Origin: Toxoplasma gondii ME49
Lineage: Eukaryota > Apicomplexa > Conoidasida > Eucoccidiorida > Sarcocystidae
NCBI RefSeq assembly: GCF_000006565.2
Contig: NC_031467.1
Span: 992,001-1,056,000, forward strand
Length of the DNA stretch: 64,000 bases
Direction: 5' to 3'
The position numbers and the translations under genes were made by a program. Position 1 is the stretch's first letter. Each line of letters begins with the position of its first letter. The notes beneath the pieces were generated by a model. That model was not told the origin of the DNA and searched no databases. It saw only the letters and a list, made by a program, of their open reading frames with translations. Below are positions 23,457 to 36,406 of the stretch, one piece after another.

Positions 23457-26400
23457 ATGGCCACAGAAGAGAGATTGCGTCGGTCTCTCTCGGGAGACAA
23501 CGAGAGACGACCAACCGACTCTTTGTCTCAGGGCCTCCGTGAAGGAGAAGGCACTGCCGGTGGAGATGCCTCTTCGCCTTCTCCCTCGGCCTCTCAGTCG
23601 TCTCCCGTACAAACCGCGTCTTTCCCTGCTTCTTCTTCTCTCTCTTCTTCTTCCTCTTCGTCTTCTTCCTCTTCGTCTTCTTCCTCTTCGTCTTCTTCCT
23701 CCTCTTCTTCTTCTCTCCTTTCCTCGAACTCTCTAGTCGGGCCTCCCGCGTCTTCTTCTCGTGTGGGGTCTGTGTCGTCTCTCCCTGCAGACGGACTCCA
23801 GAGAACAGAAAGCTCGTCTGCGCGATCTTCTTCGCCAGGCTCTCATCTTGCGCCTCCGTCTTTCGATTCTCTCGACGGAAGCTCTTCTTCTCGTTCCCAG
23901 GAGGAATCGCCTCCGTCTTCAGAAAAAGCTGCATGCGCAAAGAAGGGAGAGACGAGTCTCCTTGCGGACTCGCTGCTGTCTTTGTCTCGCGGCATCTCTC
24001 CCCCGTCCTTCGCTGCACCGTCTGAGAGCAAACAAGAAGCACCGGTCGCTTCCTCTGAACAGGGCCTCGTCGGCGCGTCTTCGCTTTCTTACGCAGACCG
24101 CTCTCCTTCTCTCGCCTCGTCTCCTTCTGCCTCCTCAGGTACCTCTTGTGCTTCTTTTCCAGCTTTGCCCGGCGACAGGTTCTCGTCTGCTTCACTCCAT
24201 TTAGAAGATCGCACCACGAGGCTCGTGCAGCTCGCGACCGACCTGCGAGAGAAGTCGAGCCCAGACGCGCGGAGTCGCTCCTATGCCATGACAGAGCCTA
24301 GATGGTCTCTTGGGCCGTTGGTCGGCTGTCGAGGCTCTCCGAGGAGGCGAAGGAAGCAGGAGCAGACCAACGAACCTGCATGCGGCGCGAGTATCGAGCG
24401 GCGAGAGCCGCGCCTGCGATGCATCCAAGAAAAAAAGGCGTCGACTGTGGACGAGAGAGGAGACGCCCAGACGGACGGGTCGTCGGACGAAGAAGAAGAC
24501 GCGGTTCTCGAGTTCTGTGACGATCGCCTCGAATCGCGAGATGTTCTCGTCATAGTACGCGATGAGGGAAATGAAACAGAAGAAGCGATTTCACAGAAAA
24601 TACACGGGGGACAAAACAAATGGGTATGCTGTACCAGGTCGACAGCCGTGTTCAGAGTTGGCGGCTGTGTCGGACAGTTCTTCAGAGAATGGAAAGAGAG
24701 CAGGCGAGACGCACCTTGCATCGCCCAGCCTCGGTCCGGTGTCTGTACACAGCTGTTTTACAGAGTCCGACCACGAGAAAAGCTGTGCGGTTTGGCTAAA
24801 GCGTTGTTCAAAAGATGAAGCTTCTCGAGATGTCCCGACCGCAGACGGAGAAAGGAGAACTGCGATACACGATTCATGGTGAACTGAGTGTCTCTGCGTC
24901 TGTCACCTCTTTTCTTCTGCTGTCAACTCGACAGGGTGACGACTCTGAGGATTCACTTGCACAGGATTCCAGAGTGCTTGCTGAAGACGAGGATAGCGGC
25001 CAAGAGACAGCCGCGACGGAGACAGTTTGTGAGTTTTCGTTCCACTTTAGTTTCGCTGCCGTAAGGAGGCAAGGTCGTGCTATCGGCTAGAGTGACAAAG
25101 GGCTGAGAGGAAGTCGCACAGACGGTTGCAACGGTTTCCCTGAGAAGATACAGTTTTTAAAGTGCCTCACAGCCGAGGCGCTTTTGAGAGCGTTTCACAC
25201 GTCTTTCCTTGTTTCTTCTCGCGCGTTCCTGACCTCAGTGTCTCCCGAAGACGCGCTGTTCGACGGTGGGGTTCACCCGAGGAGACGGACTGCCTCTGAC
25301 GACTCTGTCGCGGCTCTTCAAGAGTTTACGTCTCTCTATCGAACTGCTCTCAACGTAAGCGAGAGAAACAGCGAAGCCGGGGGAGAAAAGAGACCTGATT
25401 CCCGACAGAAAGGACCTTGGGGGTGACTCAAATCGATGAACAGGTTGCCCCACTAAAAAGTAGTTCTTTCATTCCTTCTGAGGAGAACCAGTCAGACTTG
25501 TGTGAGACAGACGAAGAAACCAAGAGAGACAGAGAACACGACAACAGCCAGAGGAAATGCGAAAGAGACACAGAGAGAGAGAATGTTACAGAAACGCGTA
25601 GGTTTTTTTGGAACGAATCTGTGCCTCTGGAAATGCTTTCGTCGACGCGAATTGCATGTGGACCATGCCCATCTTTTTTAGTCTCCGGGACGCTTGACGG
25701 GGCTAAGTCTCAGCCAGTACCGCAGTCCGAAGGCGCTTGTTTGTTTCTCAACCACGGGAGTAAATCTCAGAAAGATGAAGTTCAATTCTGACGCAAGAAC
25801 AAGCCGGTGTACTTACACCTCTGTCCTTTTCTGGAGCTGTCGATGTGCGTCGACACACACACCTGTTTTGCTTTTAAAATGGTGTCTCCTTGTTCTTTCT
25901 TTCAGAAGAAAGGCATTTCTTGTTGCGGCTATCTAAAGAAAAGAAGTCCAAACAGACTCGTGGGCTGGCAGCGCCGATGGTTTCTTCTGAAAGACAAGAG
26001 GCTGCTTTACTATCGCCAGCCAGGGGATCGCCTCCCCGCTGGACGCATAGATCTCGAGCTCGTGAAAATCAAAATTCAGGTAGCACTTAATCTGCGGTTC
26101 AGGCTTTCGTTTCTCGTCTCGAAACCAGGCTGACAGTATAAAACATCTGATACAGCAAACGCAGTTTCTCTGCATGACACTGTGCGCTGGTGCACATGCA
26201 TCCTTGGATATATATACGTATTTATACATGCTTGCGTATTTTTACATAGAAACACCTGCATTTGTATATTCACATGTGGATATACGTGTTTGTGTGTATA
26301 TATGCATGTATGCATATGTATTTGTATACAGACTGCATATATACATCTATATATGTATATACGCTGTATAGTTCAGCCCCCCGGATTGTCTTAAGAACGA

Positions 26401-26562
26401 AAATCTCATGAAGCAACGAAGTTTCGTCTCGCCTTATGGTCGACACACGACACTGCCAGCTTCGCCAATTGCGAGTCGTGGCTGTTCCTGTATATGCCTG
26501 TATAAATACATATTCGTGTGCACAAAGATCGAGACACACATACAAAGATATGTATACATATA

Positions 26563-26599
<37 letters not shown>

Positions 26600-29500
26600 T
26601 GAAGACTCGTGTGTATTTGGGACCAGGTCTCTTTGTTTGTCTCCTTGGATGAAGCAGTGGAAGCTTGAATGTGAGTTCAAGTATCTTTCGTATTTCTTGT
26701 TCAGTATTTTACTTCCTGTGACTCGATGATTGTTCAACTGGAGTAGCACAGGAGAACTTGGACCTAGTAGCCAGACGCGTTGAAGTTCTTGAGCGATGGT
26801 CGACGTTTGTGTTTGTGTCTGCATGCAAGCACACAAGTATCCATGACTCTTTTCTCCATTTTCTTTTCAGTGTCTGTGGGATCCGCGACAGTTTCACGGC
26901 GGCCTCCTCTGTCGCAGCGGCAGCATGCTCGAACCGTCTTCAGGCTACTCTGCTGCGAGTGAGAAAAGAACTCTCTTTTTTCGCCATGAAATGATCTGCA
27001 GTGTGTGTCTGAAGCACAGAAACGTCTGCGCTAAGTCTCCCCGTCTCACTTCTACACGTTCCTCAAGTTCGTTTTCCTCTGAAAACTCAAAACAGTGATT
27101 TCGAAGACGGTGGACATCCGTTTTCAAGATGCCACTGTGTCTATATATATGCATATATGCATATTTGTATATATATTCGTGCCTGTGTATTTGTGTATGT
27201 TTACTTAAGTAGGTCTCTCTGTAGACATTTGTACGTATGCATGCATATGGGTCTGTATGCATATATCCATATATGCATATATATATATATATATATGCAT
27301 AGATATCCATATATGTATATATTCGGTGTCTATGTATGCACGTATACGTCGTACTTCCTTGCATAGTGATACATATATATATGCATATATATCCATGTAT
27401 GTATATATTCGGTGTCTATGTATGCACGTATACGTCGTGCCTCCTTGCATATTGATACATATAAATATATATATATATATGTATGTATGGCTATATATAA
27501 ACCTATGTATCTCTTTGTCTCCATGGACGACCGAGCACATGTGGTTGGATGTGAAAGCTGAGTCAGACATGTTTGTTTTTTCAATGGATTCTTCAGGTGG
27601 CTGGGTGGAGTTGTTGTGTTGCGGAAGCGGTCCGAAAGGCTCTCAGCTCGTTTTCGCAGCAAATGACTTGCAGAAGGAAGTGCGATTTCGCCTGAAGCCC
27701 GTTGGATGCAAACGCGTCTTTGAGCTGGCTGTAAGATTTCTCCGCCGTTTTTTTTATGTCTCCGCTATTTTCGTCTTTTCTTACCGTGTTTTTTTCTCGT
27801 TTTTCGCGGTTGCGAGTTCCACGGACAAGGGTCTCTGGGATATCTCGAGAAGACGCGATCGAAGGCTGTCGTCTCGCCTTTCTTCTCCTCGGTGCTGCGC
27901 GTTCATTCCTTCGCTACCTCTTCTTTGTCGCTGCGCGCCTGCTTCTCGTTTCTTTCGCGCTCTCCCCCTATCCTTTCTTTGCCGTCGCGCTTTCCACGTC
28001 TTTCCTCTCCACTTTCCTCTGTGCTTCTTCGCATTCTCGGTCTTTCTGTTCGCCAGGGTCCTTACGCGGAGGTGGTGGAGTGGATCGACAAACTGAGACA
28101 AGTCGTGAAGAGTTGCCAAGTAGCGCAGCGCTACGTTCATCGAGTAGCGGAGCAGAGCGGCTTCTGGAAGGTCGAGAGGATTTCTCCGGAGAAGTTCGAG
28201 GACATTGTCGATACGGGAGACATTGCTTTGTTCAGGTGAGGGCGCCCTGCACTCTGCTGAACTCGGCAACAAGAGACTTCTTCTCGGTCAAAGCGCGTGC
28301 CTTCCTCCCACTGCCGGCGGTGAGTGCACACACGCAGGTTCAGACGCGTTCCTCTCTGCTTTTTGTCGCCTTTCTGCAGAACGAGAAAGTTCCCCGCCAA
28401 ACTCCAGCGGGCAATCACCCGCGGGCACTACGATCACGTCGGCATGGTTCTCCGAAACCAAGACAATGACATTTTCATCCTAGAAAGCATGGGGGATACT
28501 GTAGGTCAAACTCATATTCCAGAGCTATCATCCCGAATCTTATACATGTACATACGTAGATATCTATCTCTCTCTATATAGATAGATATAAAGATGTATA
28601 TATGTATATGTGGATGTTCATATTTACATTCATATGCATATATAAATGTGTATGGATTGTAAGACATGCTCATCTTCTGCAGAACAACTCTTATCGCCCC
28701 CAGAAGGTGTATCTCTGGTCACACACATCTCTACATTCGTGTCTGTGGTTATATATATATATTTATTTATGTCTACATATTTATTCATGTATGTGCAAAG
28801 AGAGCCAGACTGAGATCTCTGATGGCGCCAACAATCCCTGTTTCGAGTACATGTATTCGTGTTATATATGTATATGTATGCAGGTGTGTTTATACGCACA
28901 TTTACATTTATTTTCGTGTGGGTCGAGAGAAAGATGTTAGATCAGAGTTTCCGAAGAGAACAGAAGGCACTTTGCGGTGAAGCACAGGCTCTCTCCAAAC
29001 GTATGTGCACCCAGTTGCCGCGATATTTGGGTTTCTAGGCCAAGACCCATGCATGCATGCACGCCTATTTGCAACTGTATTTTTCTCATGTTTGCTTCTT
29101 CAGGGAGTGATTATGACTCCATGGCGGACTTTCGTTAAGGCGAAATGGTACACCGCCTATCGGAAGTAAGATTCGTTTCTCCGCGGTTTCGTCGCGTCTC
29201 TGTCATTCTTTCTCTCGCCTTCGCTGTCTTTTCTCTTACACGTCTCTCCTTTCTCGCCTGTCTCCTTTCTTGCCTGTCTCCTTTCTCGTGTGTCTCCTTT
29301 CTCGTGTGTCTCCGTTTTGATTCTGCAAGGTAGAAGTGTTTTTTCAGAACGACTTTCGCAGTTGAGTTCGCGACTTTCTTCTGCCGACTGCCGGTGACCC
29401 TGTTTTCCTGATTGACTTCCTTGTCCTATTCGCCAGTTTCGACGAAGTTGTGCATGTGAGTATCGAGGAGCTTTTTCTGTGGAGCAGAGAAACGGGTTAT

Positions 29501-31094
29501 AGGCTTTTGTACTTTTCTCTGTCGAGCAGACGGGAACAGGTATGTCTGTCTCATGGCGGTTGAGGCAAGCACCGAGACTCTCCACACACTCACTTGGTGC
29601 TCTGGAGAGGCCCTCCTGTCGCAGCTCGTCGAAATGGAAAGGTTTGGACTTCTCTCGCTTCTCTCAACATTGTGAAGAGAATGTCTACGTCGAGTTTTGA
29701 CGACCTAGATACACCGAATTTGCAGTGCATGTGCCTCGCCTCTTTTCCCGGTCTCCTTCAGAGTAGTCCTGCGTCGTCTCCGGTGGTCGAGACAGCCGGA
29801 AAGTTTAGCGCGTCTTCTCGCCTTTCTTCAGAAAGTCGTCGGCAGAAACTACGAGCTCACTTTCTCGAAATTGTTTGCGAGTGGCATCGCAGCAGGTAAG
29901 GAACAAAGAAAGAAGAGAACAGGAACAGACTGGGAAAGCGGCGTTCTCCCAGACACCGCCCGTTGCTTCGGCGCGTTCACGGAAACACTCGTCTCTCTGC
30001 GTGCAAGTTTTGACTACCTCGAAAGAGACACGCGTGTAGGCCTGTACAGGGAGAGACATGCGGTCAAAAATACATGCATACATGCATGTCTTTATTTTCA
30101 AGCACACATGCGCTTGACGTCGTAGGTACTTTCCTATATAGTTGGAACTATGTATACGTGTACATATATAAGGTTATATATAAATATATATACATATATA
30201 TATATATATATATTTATATTCCCTGGTAGGCATGTGCTAAAATACACACACGCAGACACACACACACCCATGTCTTCGTTGTAAGGGATGCTTGAGTGTT
30301 TCCTCACATGTATACGTGTATGCAAGTATTTTTGAGTATTTGTGCATATATGTGCGTCTAGATGAGTGTGTAGCTGATATGCGTGCAGGTGCACTGTGAG
30401 AGAGTGTGTAAACATTGAATTGCGTTCCATCGACTTTCTTCGTTTCTTCAGACAAGCCGGACAAAGGGTATTTCTGCTCGGAGCTCGTGGCGTCGGCTCT
30501 CAAGGTAGGAGGATGCCTTAGTTTTCTCAAAGTACTTCAACGTCATTTGCTTTCAGCTAGTAACTTTACTCTGTCGCTGTTCTTTCCTCTCAACCTCTGT
30601 TGGATCCAGCGTGTGCTTTCATCAGACAGCATCAACTCTGACGAGAAGCTGCAGTGGTGCCTGCAGGGTGCGAAGAAACGCGCGTTGCAGACAGGAGAAA
30701 AAACCGGATTCCGCTCTGGGCAGGGATTCGAACAAAGAAACGCATTTGTATTTAGTAAACAAACATCGACACTTTTTTCAGATGCGAACATGCTTGAAAA
30801 ACACTTTCAAAATATAGAGTCGGCTCGGTATATGAATCCGGAAGTAACATATAAAACACTGGCTATTTTACCGCGGAAGATGTACGGTGCTTGAGGAACA
30901 GCTGTACTTATAAAAACCAAGACCTTGATTATATATGTAAGTGTAGATATATATATATATATATATTTATATTTATGCGTGTACACCTGCGAATATCTAC
31001 ACATACACTTCTGTATGTATGTCAACGTGTATGGCTGGGACTTTACATGCATATATCTATATATATTTGCTGATGTATGAATGAGAGCATACAA

Positions 31095-31131
<37 letters not shown>

Positions 31132-31735
31132 TGCGTGTGCATCTATGTAGAGAAAAGGTGAGGGCAGGTTGTGTCTCCTGAGGATTGTTTCGCTTAGTGA
31201 CTCGAATGAAAACCTTCTCATATCTCTTTTTAGCGCGGCACATAGTCTTGAATCTAACAGGAAAACTGAGGGTATCATAATCATCGCAGAGCACTGCTCT
31301 GGAGAGACTCAGGGAAGTCAAGGAAGGCAAACGCTGATCTGGTGAGAAACACTCGTTTCTTTACTTTCTGCGTTGCATGCTTTTCCTTTGTCTTCTTGGC
31401 CCTGCAGGAGATTGGGGCGCTTCCGGAGGACACGCACTGCGCACGCTACTGGCCTCGTACGTCCGAATATAAGCCTACTCCAAAACTCAATCGCACATTT
31501 GCATCGATTCTCGTGAACTGGCGACGAAACTCACGCTGAACCCTCACCCAAAACTGACGATGCAGCCCCATGCAAGACTAAAACCTTCCTACTGCTTGCG
31601 CAAGCTTCTGTTTATTTGCTTACATCCATGTGCACATGCGTGTACAAGTATATACATGTATGCTCAAATCTGCTTGCCTACACTGTATTCACACACACTC
31701 ACACATGCATATCCATACACAGATACACATATATA

Positions 31736-31780
<45 letters not shown>

Positions 31781-32364
31781 TATGCATGTACATATATATA
31801 TATGTATGTATAGTTAGCGAAGTCGGGGGTGGCGATGACTGTTTTGGAGAGAGATTGTGAGCTCTGGGGAAAGATGAACGGCAAGTGGGTTCGCTGCTTG
31901 GTTGAGGGTGACGGCGACGGTGTAGTTTCCTTCTCTGTCTGCGTTTGCGCGGTGTCGCTTCTCTCTGGAGAGGCCGCTGCGTTGACCGACTCGTGCATGT
32001 GCGTCTTCTCTGACCTCTCGTAGACAACTTTGCTGCGGGCAGCGCGCTGAAGTTGAATGAAGGATTTGAGTTGGACGAAGAACTTTTGGTGGATTTCTGT
32101 CTCCGGTCGAGACCCAGAAAACACCGCGGACACAGAGTGAAGGAAGGACGGACAGTGCCGTCTCCGACAGCTACCCCGCAAATTGAGGAGTTGTCGGACA
32201 GCGACTCTCGGCCTTTTCCGCCCTCGAGGTCTGGCAACGGAAAAGGCTCTTTTCTCGGTTCTGTGGGGGACGTGGAGACAGAAGCGTTGCGGACAGAGAC
32301 ACCAGAGACACCCGAAGGCGCGCATGCATCGGAGCACAAAACCGACGAACGGGAAGCCGTTTGA
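23457..32364 (+). CDS. PH-domain protein fused to a permuted papain (YaeF/YiiX-like) domain, 14 exons, 885 aa
   Basis: Exons: 23457-24623, 24938-25028, 25239-25354, 25906-26079, 26871-26958, 27597-27730, 28057-28235, 28380-28500, 29104-29165, 29437-29455, 29832-29895, 30452-30504, 31408-31456, 32024-32364. All junctions are GT-AG and in phase (2658 nt). Residues 1-458 are Ser-rich and disordered. Residues ~460-612 form a PH domain (GYLKKRSP, GWQRRWFLLKDKRLLYY, C-terminal helix EVVEWIDKLRQVV), expected to bind phosphoinositides or protein at membranes. Residues ~640-800 carry the permuted NlpC/P60 order: GDIALF (644), DHVGMVL with H669, then ILES with E685, GRNYEL, and YFCSELV with C747. H669 and C747 are the predicted catalytic pair. 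Members of this superfamily are amidases, peptidases or acyltransferases; the substrate here is unknown. The last ~85 residues are acidic and disordered. The exon 3-4 join is the least certain. Confidence 0.82.
23627..23724 (+). repeat. TCT/TCG/TCC triplet run encoding poly-serine
   Basis: An imperfect (TCTTCTTCC/TCG)n triplet run lies inside exon 1 of the PH/permuted-papain gene. It encodes an almost pure serine stretch in the disordered N-terminal region. It is pyrimidine-only over much of its length. Confidence 0.85.
26546..26597. repeat. (TA)n tract in a PH-gene intron
   Basis: About 40 bp of alternating TA flanked by GTATACATATATGC-type degenerate repeats, inside the intron between exons 4 and 5 of the PH-domain gene. 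Confidence 0.85.
27291..27462. repeat. 86-bp tandem duplication in an intron
   Basis: Two tandem copies with a period of 86 bp sit in the intron between exons 5 and 6 of the PH-domain gene. Both contain GGTGTCTATGTATGCACG (at 27325 and 27411), followed by TATACGTCGT and ending CCTTGCATA. They differ by a few substitutions and are embedded in TA/GCATAT-rich DNA that extends from about 27140 to 27500. Confidence 0.85.
29245..29313. repeat. 16-bp tandem repeat, four copies, in an intron
   Basis: Four consecutive 16-bp units (TCTCCTTTCTCGCCTG and variants ending TGCCTG or CGTGTG) lie in the intron between exons 9 and 10 of the PH-domain gene. The array is pyrimidine-rich. Confidence 0.8.
30163..30212. 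repeat. (TA)n tract in a PH-gene intron
   Basis: TA run in the intron between exons 11 and 12 of the PH-domain gene. Confidence 0.85.
31096..31130. repeat. (TA)n tract in a PH-gene intron
   Basis: TA run in the intron between exons 12 and 13 of the PH-domain gene. A shorter run lies at 30946-30968. Confidence 0.85.
31731..31811. repeat. (TA)n / TATG tract in the last PH-gene intron
   Basis: About 80 bp of TA with GTATG and GCATG interruptions, in the intron before the last exon of the PH-domain gene. Confidence 0.85.
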
Positions 32365-35300
32365 AGGCAAAGTGGATCGACACACACAAACACAAGCTGG
32401 ACGGGCGTCGACGACCCCCGGAAAAAAGCGAAAAAGAAGGCCACACACGCGGAGTGAAATATCAGGTGAAACCAATCATTCATACAGTAGACGCACGCAG
32501 GTATATGCACAGATCTGTAAGTAGGTGCATGGATATATTTGCGGATTAATGGATGCATGGGTGTGCATGTGCGGAGGAAGAGTGTGCGATGTACGTACGG
32601 TCAAGAATGATTATTTATGTGTCAATGTACAAACGTTTCACCGTGTTTTGTCCATGAGTCGGTGAGGAGCCATTCCTGCTGAAGGCACAAAAAAGTTTTT
32701 AAAGGGTTCAGGGGAAACTTTCTGCGTGCATGACTTGGAATGCGAAAATATACTACAGAGGATTCATTGGCCGGCCAAGGCAACTGCCGTCAAACGGATG
32801 ATACAAAGAAGTGTCTGCGCATTGGTTTTGTACGTACTCAAAACGAAATTCAAATGTAAATTATTTCCTTTATATTCTGGTATGTGTGTATATATACACA
32901 TATATTGAGGCGCATGACCGTGTAAACTATGCATTAGTGACTGTTGTGTTTCTGGCCCGATTAACTCTCACAGAAAAAGTTGTGAAGAAAGTCTGGTGTG
33001 CTTACGAGTACGGGAAGCGACACAGTAAAGCCAGTAGGAAAAGTGGGGCGTTTTGAGTACACGCTTTTTCTGCATGAGACGCCGAATTTTAGGGATACAT
33101 TTGCCTTGCGTGCGTTCAAGACGAGAGCGAGCTTTCTTTCGGGAAGGCCGTCCGCTGGTTTAGTGCCGACCGATCGAAGGTTACACGGTTTATGTCTGAG
33201 TTGTCAGTACTTTGCTTTCGTTGTTACCTCTTGTGTCGCGAGTAGTAGGTGGGAACACACGAAGGGGAACAGAGAGGCAGTTGATTTCCAGCCTTCGTTC
33301 ACCGCTCGCGGTTGTCTGGTATTCCTAGGAAGTTTCAAGCGATAGGTGTCTGTTTTTTTAAGAAAGGGTGTATGCATTTGCAAAACGCCTCGGGGAAGAA
33401 GTCTGCGCAGGGGAGGGACAAGACCTGTGGTCTGTCGTCTTCTTATGCTTGTAAAAGTGTCTTCATGGTGCGCCGAAGATCTGTGAAGACGGCACGGATT
33501 TCCTGTGTCCTCTCAGAGGCGTAGCGTTGGCAGAAACGTATGTAGGAGTCGCTTTCGTGCATGTAAACAGTGTTTCGAGGATGGAGGTGCGGGGGAGGCT
33601 TTTTGGTGCAGACGGGTGGTTTCTGGAATGCTGTATTGCCGGTCGTTTCTTTGTTGTTTGTTACTTTTGGGCGACGACACAACTCCCTGGTTGTGGTGGT
33701 TCCCCGTCAAGCACCCTGTTCATCGGAAAAAGTGGAACGTGGGGAACTTTTATAGAACAGGGAACTTTGTGATTCTAAACACCAACGGAATCGAGCTTTC
33801 GTCTGGCGTTTCCGCATACTACAGGTGCACCTTACACTTGTCGCATTTTCTGATACGTACACAAACCCCAGTTTCTTCTTTGTGGACTGCGTATTTCCAC
33901 GTACTTGAGTATGGAGAAAGTAATCACCGAACTTCTTGTAAAAAAGCCGTTATCCACCTTTGAACCGCAAGATCAATTCCAGCTCCGCTACAGCGTTTTC
34001 CACACCTTTGTCTCACAAAAAAACAGGGCAAAAATTGTTGTCTTCCTTTGAGTGCGAAGATGCGTCAGTTTCTGAAGTAAAGCCACTTCAATTCCGCAAA
34101 TATCAAAAGGTTTCCAGGATGGAAAGAAACCGGTTTTCAACTGCACGCTAGATTTCGCACTTCCTCCACATATCTCTCAGAAGGTGGTATCGCCTTCAAC
34201 TTTGGAGGGAAACAGGTGCTGAGCTCAGCAATGAGCATTTTCAGATTCCGCTCAACGACGTCAATGCCAAACAGCCGCACAGGTGCGCCACACCCACGCT
34301 TGTTTTTTTTCGACAGGGGAATACCTTTGTATATTCGTGGCTCGGCGGTTAGACAAAGAGTTCTTCTCTGAAGGGCCCGCGATGAGCACGTACGTCGTTC
34401 TGCAGTGTGTAGTGTGCATCTCCTATTTCCCTTTCACAATTTCATCCGCACTTTCGCGTCGAGGTCCCACGGAGGCGACTTAAATCCACGTGGTGGGCTT
34501 TTCTGTTTACTTGCACGTCCAAGCATGTTGCCAGGCAAATACGTTTCACCGTTATCGGTGTTTCGTGGACATGATGATAACGTAAAGAGTAAGAAGCCAC
34601 CGGTTGGGGATTGCCCTAATCGTACGCAAAGTTTCCTGTCGCTATGCAAAACGCTACGGTACGAACGGCCACATGGCACACGGACTGAACTCCAGACCCC
34701 AGCAACCAGTGCCGCAAGAAACACGGGGAACCTCGTGCTTACCCGGTTGTCCGGGAAAGAATCTACTTTTCTTTGGAGCGCTTCGAGGGACTTCCCGTCC
34801 CAGTACGGTCCAGCGGTTCCACTTCTTCCACGACGGTTCCCTGCTTCTTGGCACTCACAGGCCTGTCGAGGTAACGAAACGGCATTATCCAAAAAGCACG
34901 GCAAACGAAAGGCACCTCGCGGCACCAGCTTAACACTGATTGCCTTTCTTACGAAGCACAATGGTCCACCCAACCAATACGGTCCAGTTGAATGGGTACA
35001 ACTTCCTTGCCGAAAAGGTCACATGAGTCCGGCGCACCTTGCTCACGTACGTGCGCGGAGTTTGTACAAAGGTTTCCTTCTTAAAGAGCGGCCTTTTTTG
35101 CCAGCACACTCATGGCTTTCGACTCGCCCGGTGGGAAGCGCTGGGGTTACTCAATTTCGAGCGTTTCCTCTTTTGGGGGGGGAGTGCGTCCGTGTGTGAT
35201 CTTGTTTTGAGGTGTATGTACACCTAAGCTGGTTGCGAGATTCTCGCAGTTTGCGGAGACATGCTTTTTCGCGTTGTTCTCTGGTACCACGAGTAGCTGG

Positions 35301-36406
35301 CGTATGCAACGAGGGAACAACCGTTTCTGGGTCGTTTTTTGTCTTGGCGGTTCTCTTCGTGTGACGCGTGGCGCAGAGTTTGTCCGTTTCCGTTTGTCAA
35401 AATTTCCGTTTCCGCGTCCGCGGTGTGGGTTCGAGCACCGCTGACCAGCTTGCGTTTTCCACCGACGAAACTGACACATGCGGTGAGCCTTGTTTCGTTC
35501 TTTGCGCGCCGAAGCGCTCGCTGCTGGTTTCCCGCGCCTGTCTGGAAGAAGACGCCGTTCTCTCTCTGTGGATACCAGACGCCGTTAACGCTGCTGCCAG
35601 ACAACTTGAAAGTGTTTTTCCGAGAGGGCTTTTCCGCAGTTCCAAAACATTCCACCGTGTTTCTACCGTTTTGTCGGGCTTTTTCGCGTGCACGCATTTC
35701 CGTGGGACAACCATCGTGGCCCCTGCTCGTCTTCCACTCGCCACCGTAAAAGCTAGGTTTCCATCGCACCGTCAGCCACCGTCGACCGTCCACCCGCCCT
35801 CCCCCCCTGGCGTGGCCCGTCTCGCGACTCACTTTCCTCGGAACCGAGTCGCGATTGTGTGCAACGAAGAGCGAATTTTCTCCATTTCCAACAAAAAGTG
35901 TCTCAACGAAGCGGAGAAACATCGCCACACTACTGTTCTCCGCCCCATTCTTCCGCATTTCCAACCTGTATAAAGGTATCCCCTTTTCTCTGTCGCGGAT
36001 GTGTGTGTGTTCTAGCCTCTGTGTATCGGTATGCGATGTCCAAAAAGTAGCTGAGTGCGTTGGCGTCTGTGTGTGCGTTTCCTGTTGTCTCCTTTGTCCT
36101 CGGAGTCCCTCCTTTTGATCGTTTCCAGATTGTTTCCTCTTGGCGCTCGCCAGCCTCCGTTCTGTCGCAGACTCAAAACCGCCGTGTCCACCCGCTGTTG
36201 GCGGCTACACACCCGCCACCTTTGTCTTCTATCGGTGTACACACCCCCCTCCCACACTTGCGTGCGTTGCAGAGAACGCATTTTTTTCTTTTTCCCCGCT
36301 TCCCCGCGTTTCTCTCCTCAGTCCCCCTTTTCCCAGTGCCCCCGGAAGTCGCTCGTGTGCCCGTCTCAACTCTGGTGTGCCTGTCGCCTTCCCGCCGAGC
36401 AAAAAA
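32365..36406. other. Spacer between the PH-domain gene and the RNR large subunit gene
   Basis: This 4-kb region holds the 3' UTR of the PH-domain gene and the promoter/5' UTR of RNR. Open frames of 200-264 codons occur (plus 34405-35199; both strands at 35224-35973), but they lack recognisable motifs and overlap one another on opposite strands, so I do not call genes. The last ~500 bases before the RNR ATG are pyrimidine-rich, consistent with a 5' leader. Confidence 0.45.
35211..35224. promoter_or_regulatory. Near-palindrome GGTGTATGTACACC (13/14 match to the recurrent element)
   Basis: It differs by one base from the 14-bp palindrome GGTGTACGTACACC found elsewhere in the window. It lies about 1.2 kb upstream of the RNR start codon. 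A regulatory role is inference only. Confidence 0.3.

Noticed and set aside
24562..24882. Ser-rich plus-strand frame overlapping the first intron of the PH gene
   Set aside because: Not needed: donor 24624 and acceptor 24937 connect exon 1 to exon 2 in phase zero.
25444..25597. Possible extra exon (VAPLKSSSFIPS...) before the PH domain
   Set aside because: It has acceptor- and donor-like ends, but its phase-1 end would shift the PH exon out of frame. Joining 25354 directly to 25906 keeps phase.
34405..35199. Plus-strand frame of 264 codons upstream of RNR
   Set aside because: No motif, no splice context, and no reason beyond its length to call it.
35224..35973. Overlapping frames of ~200-246 codons on both strands
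   Set aside because: Both strands are open across the same DNA near the RNR leader, with no recognisable domain on either.
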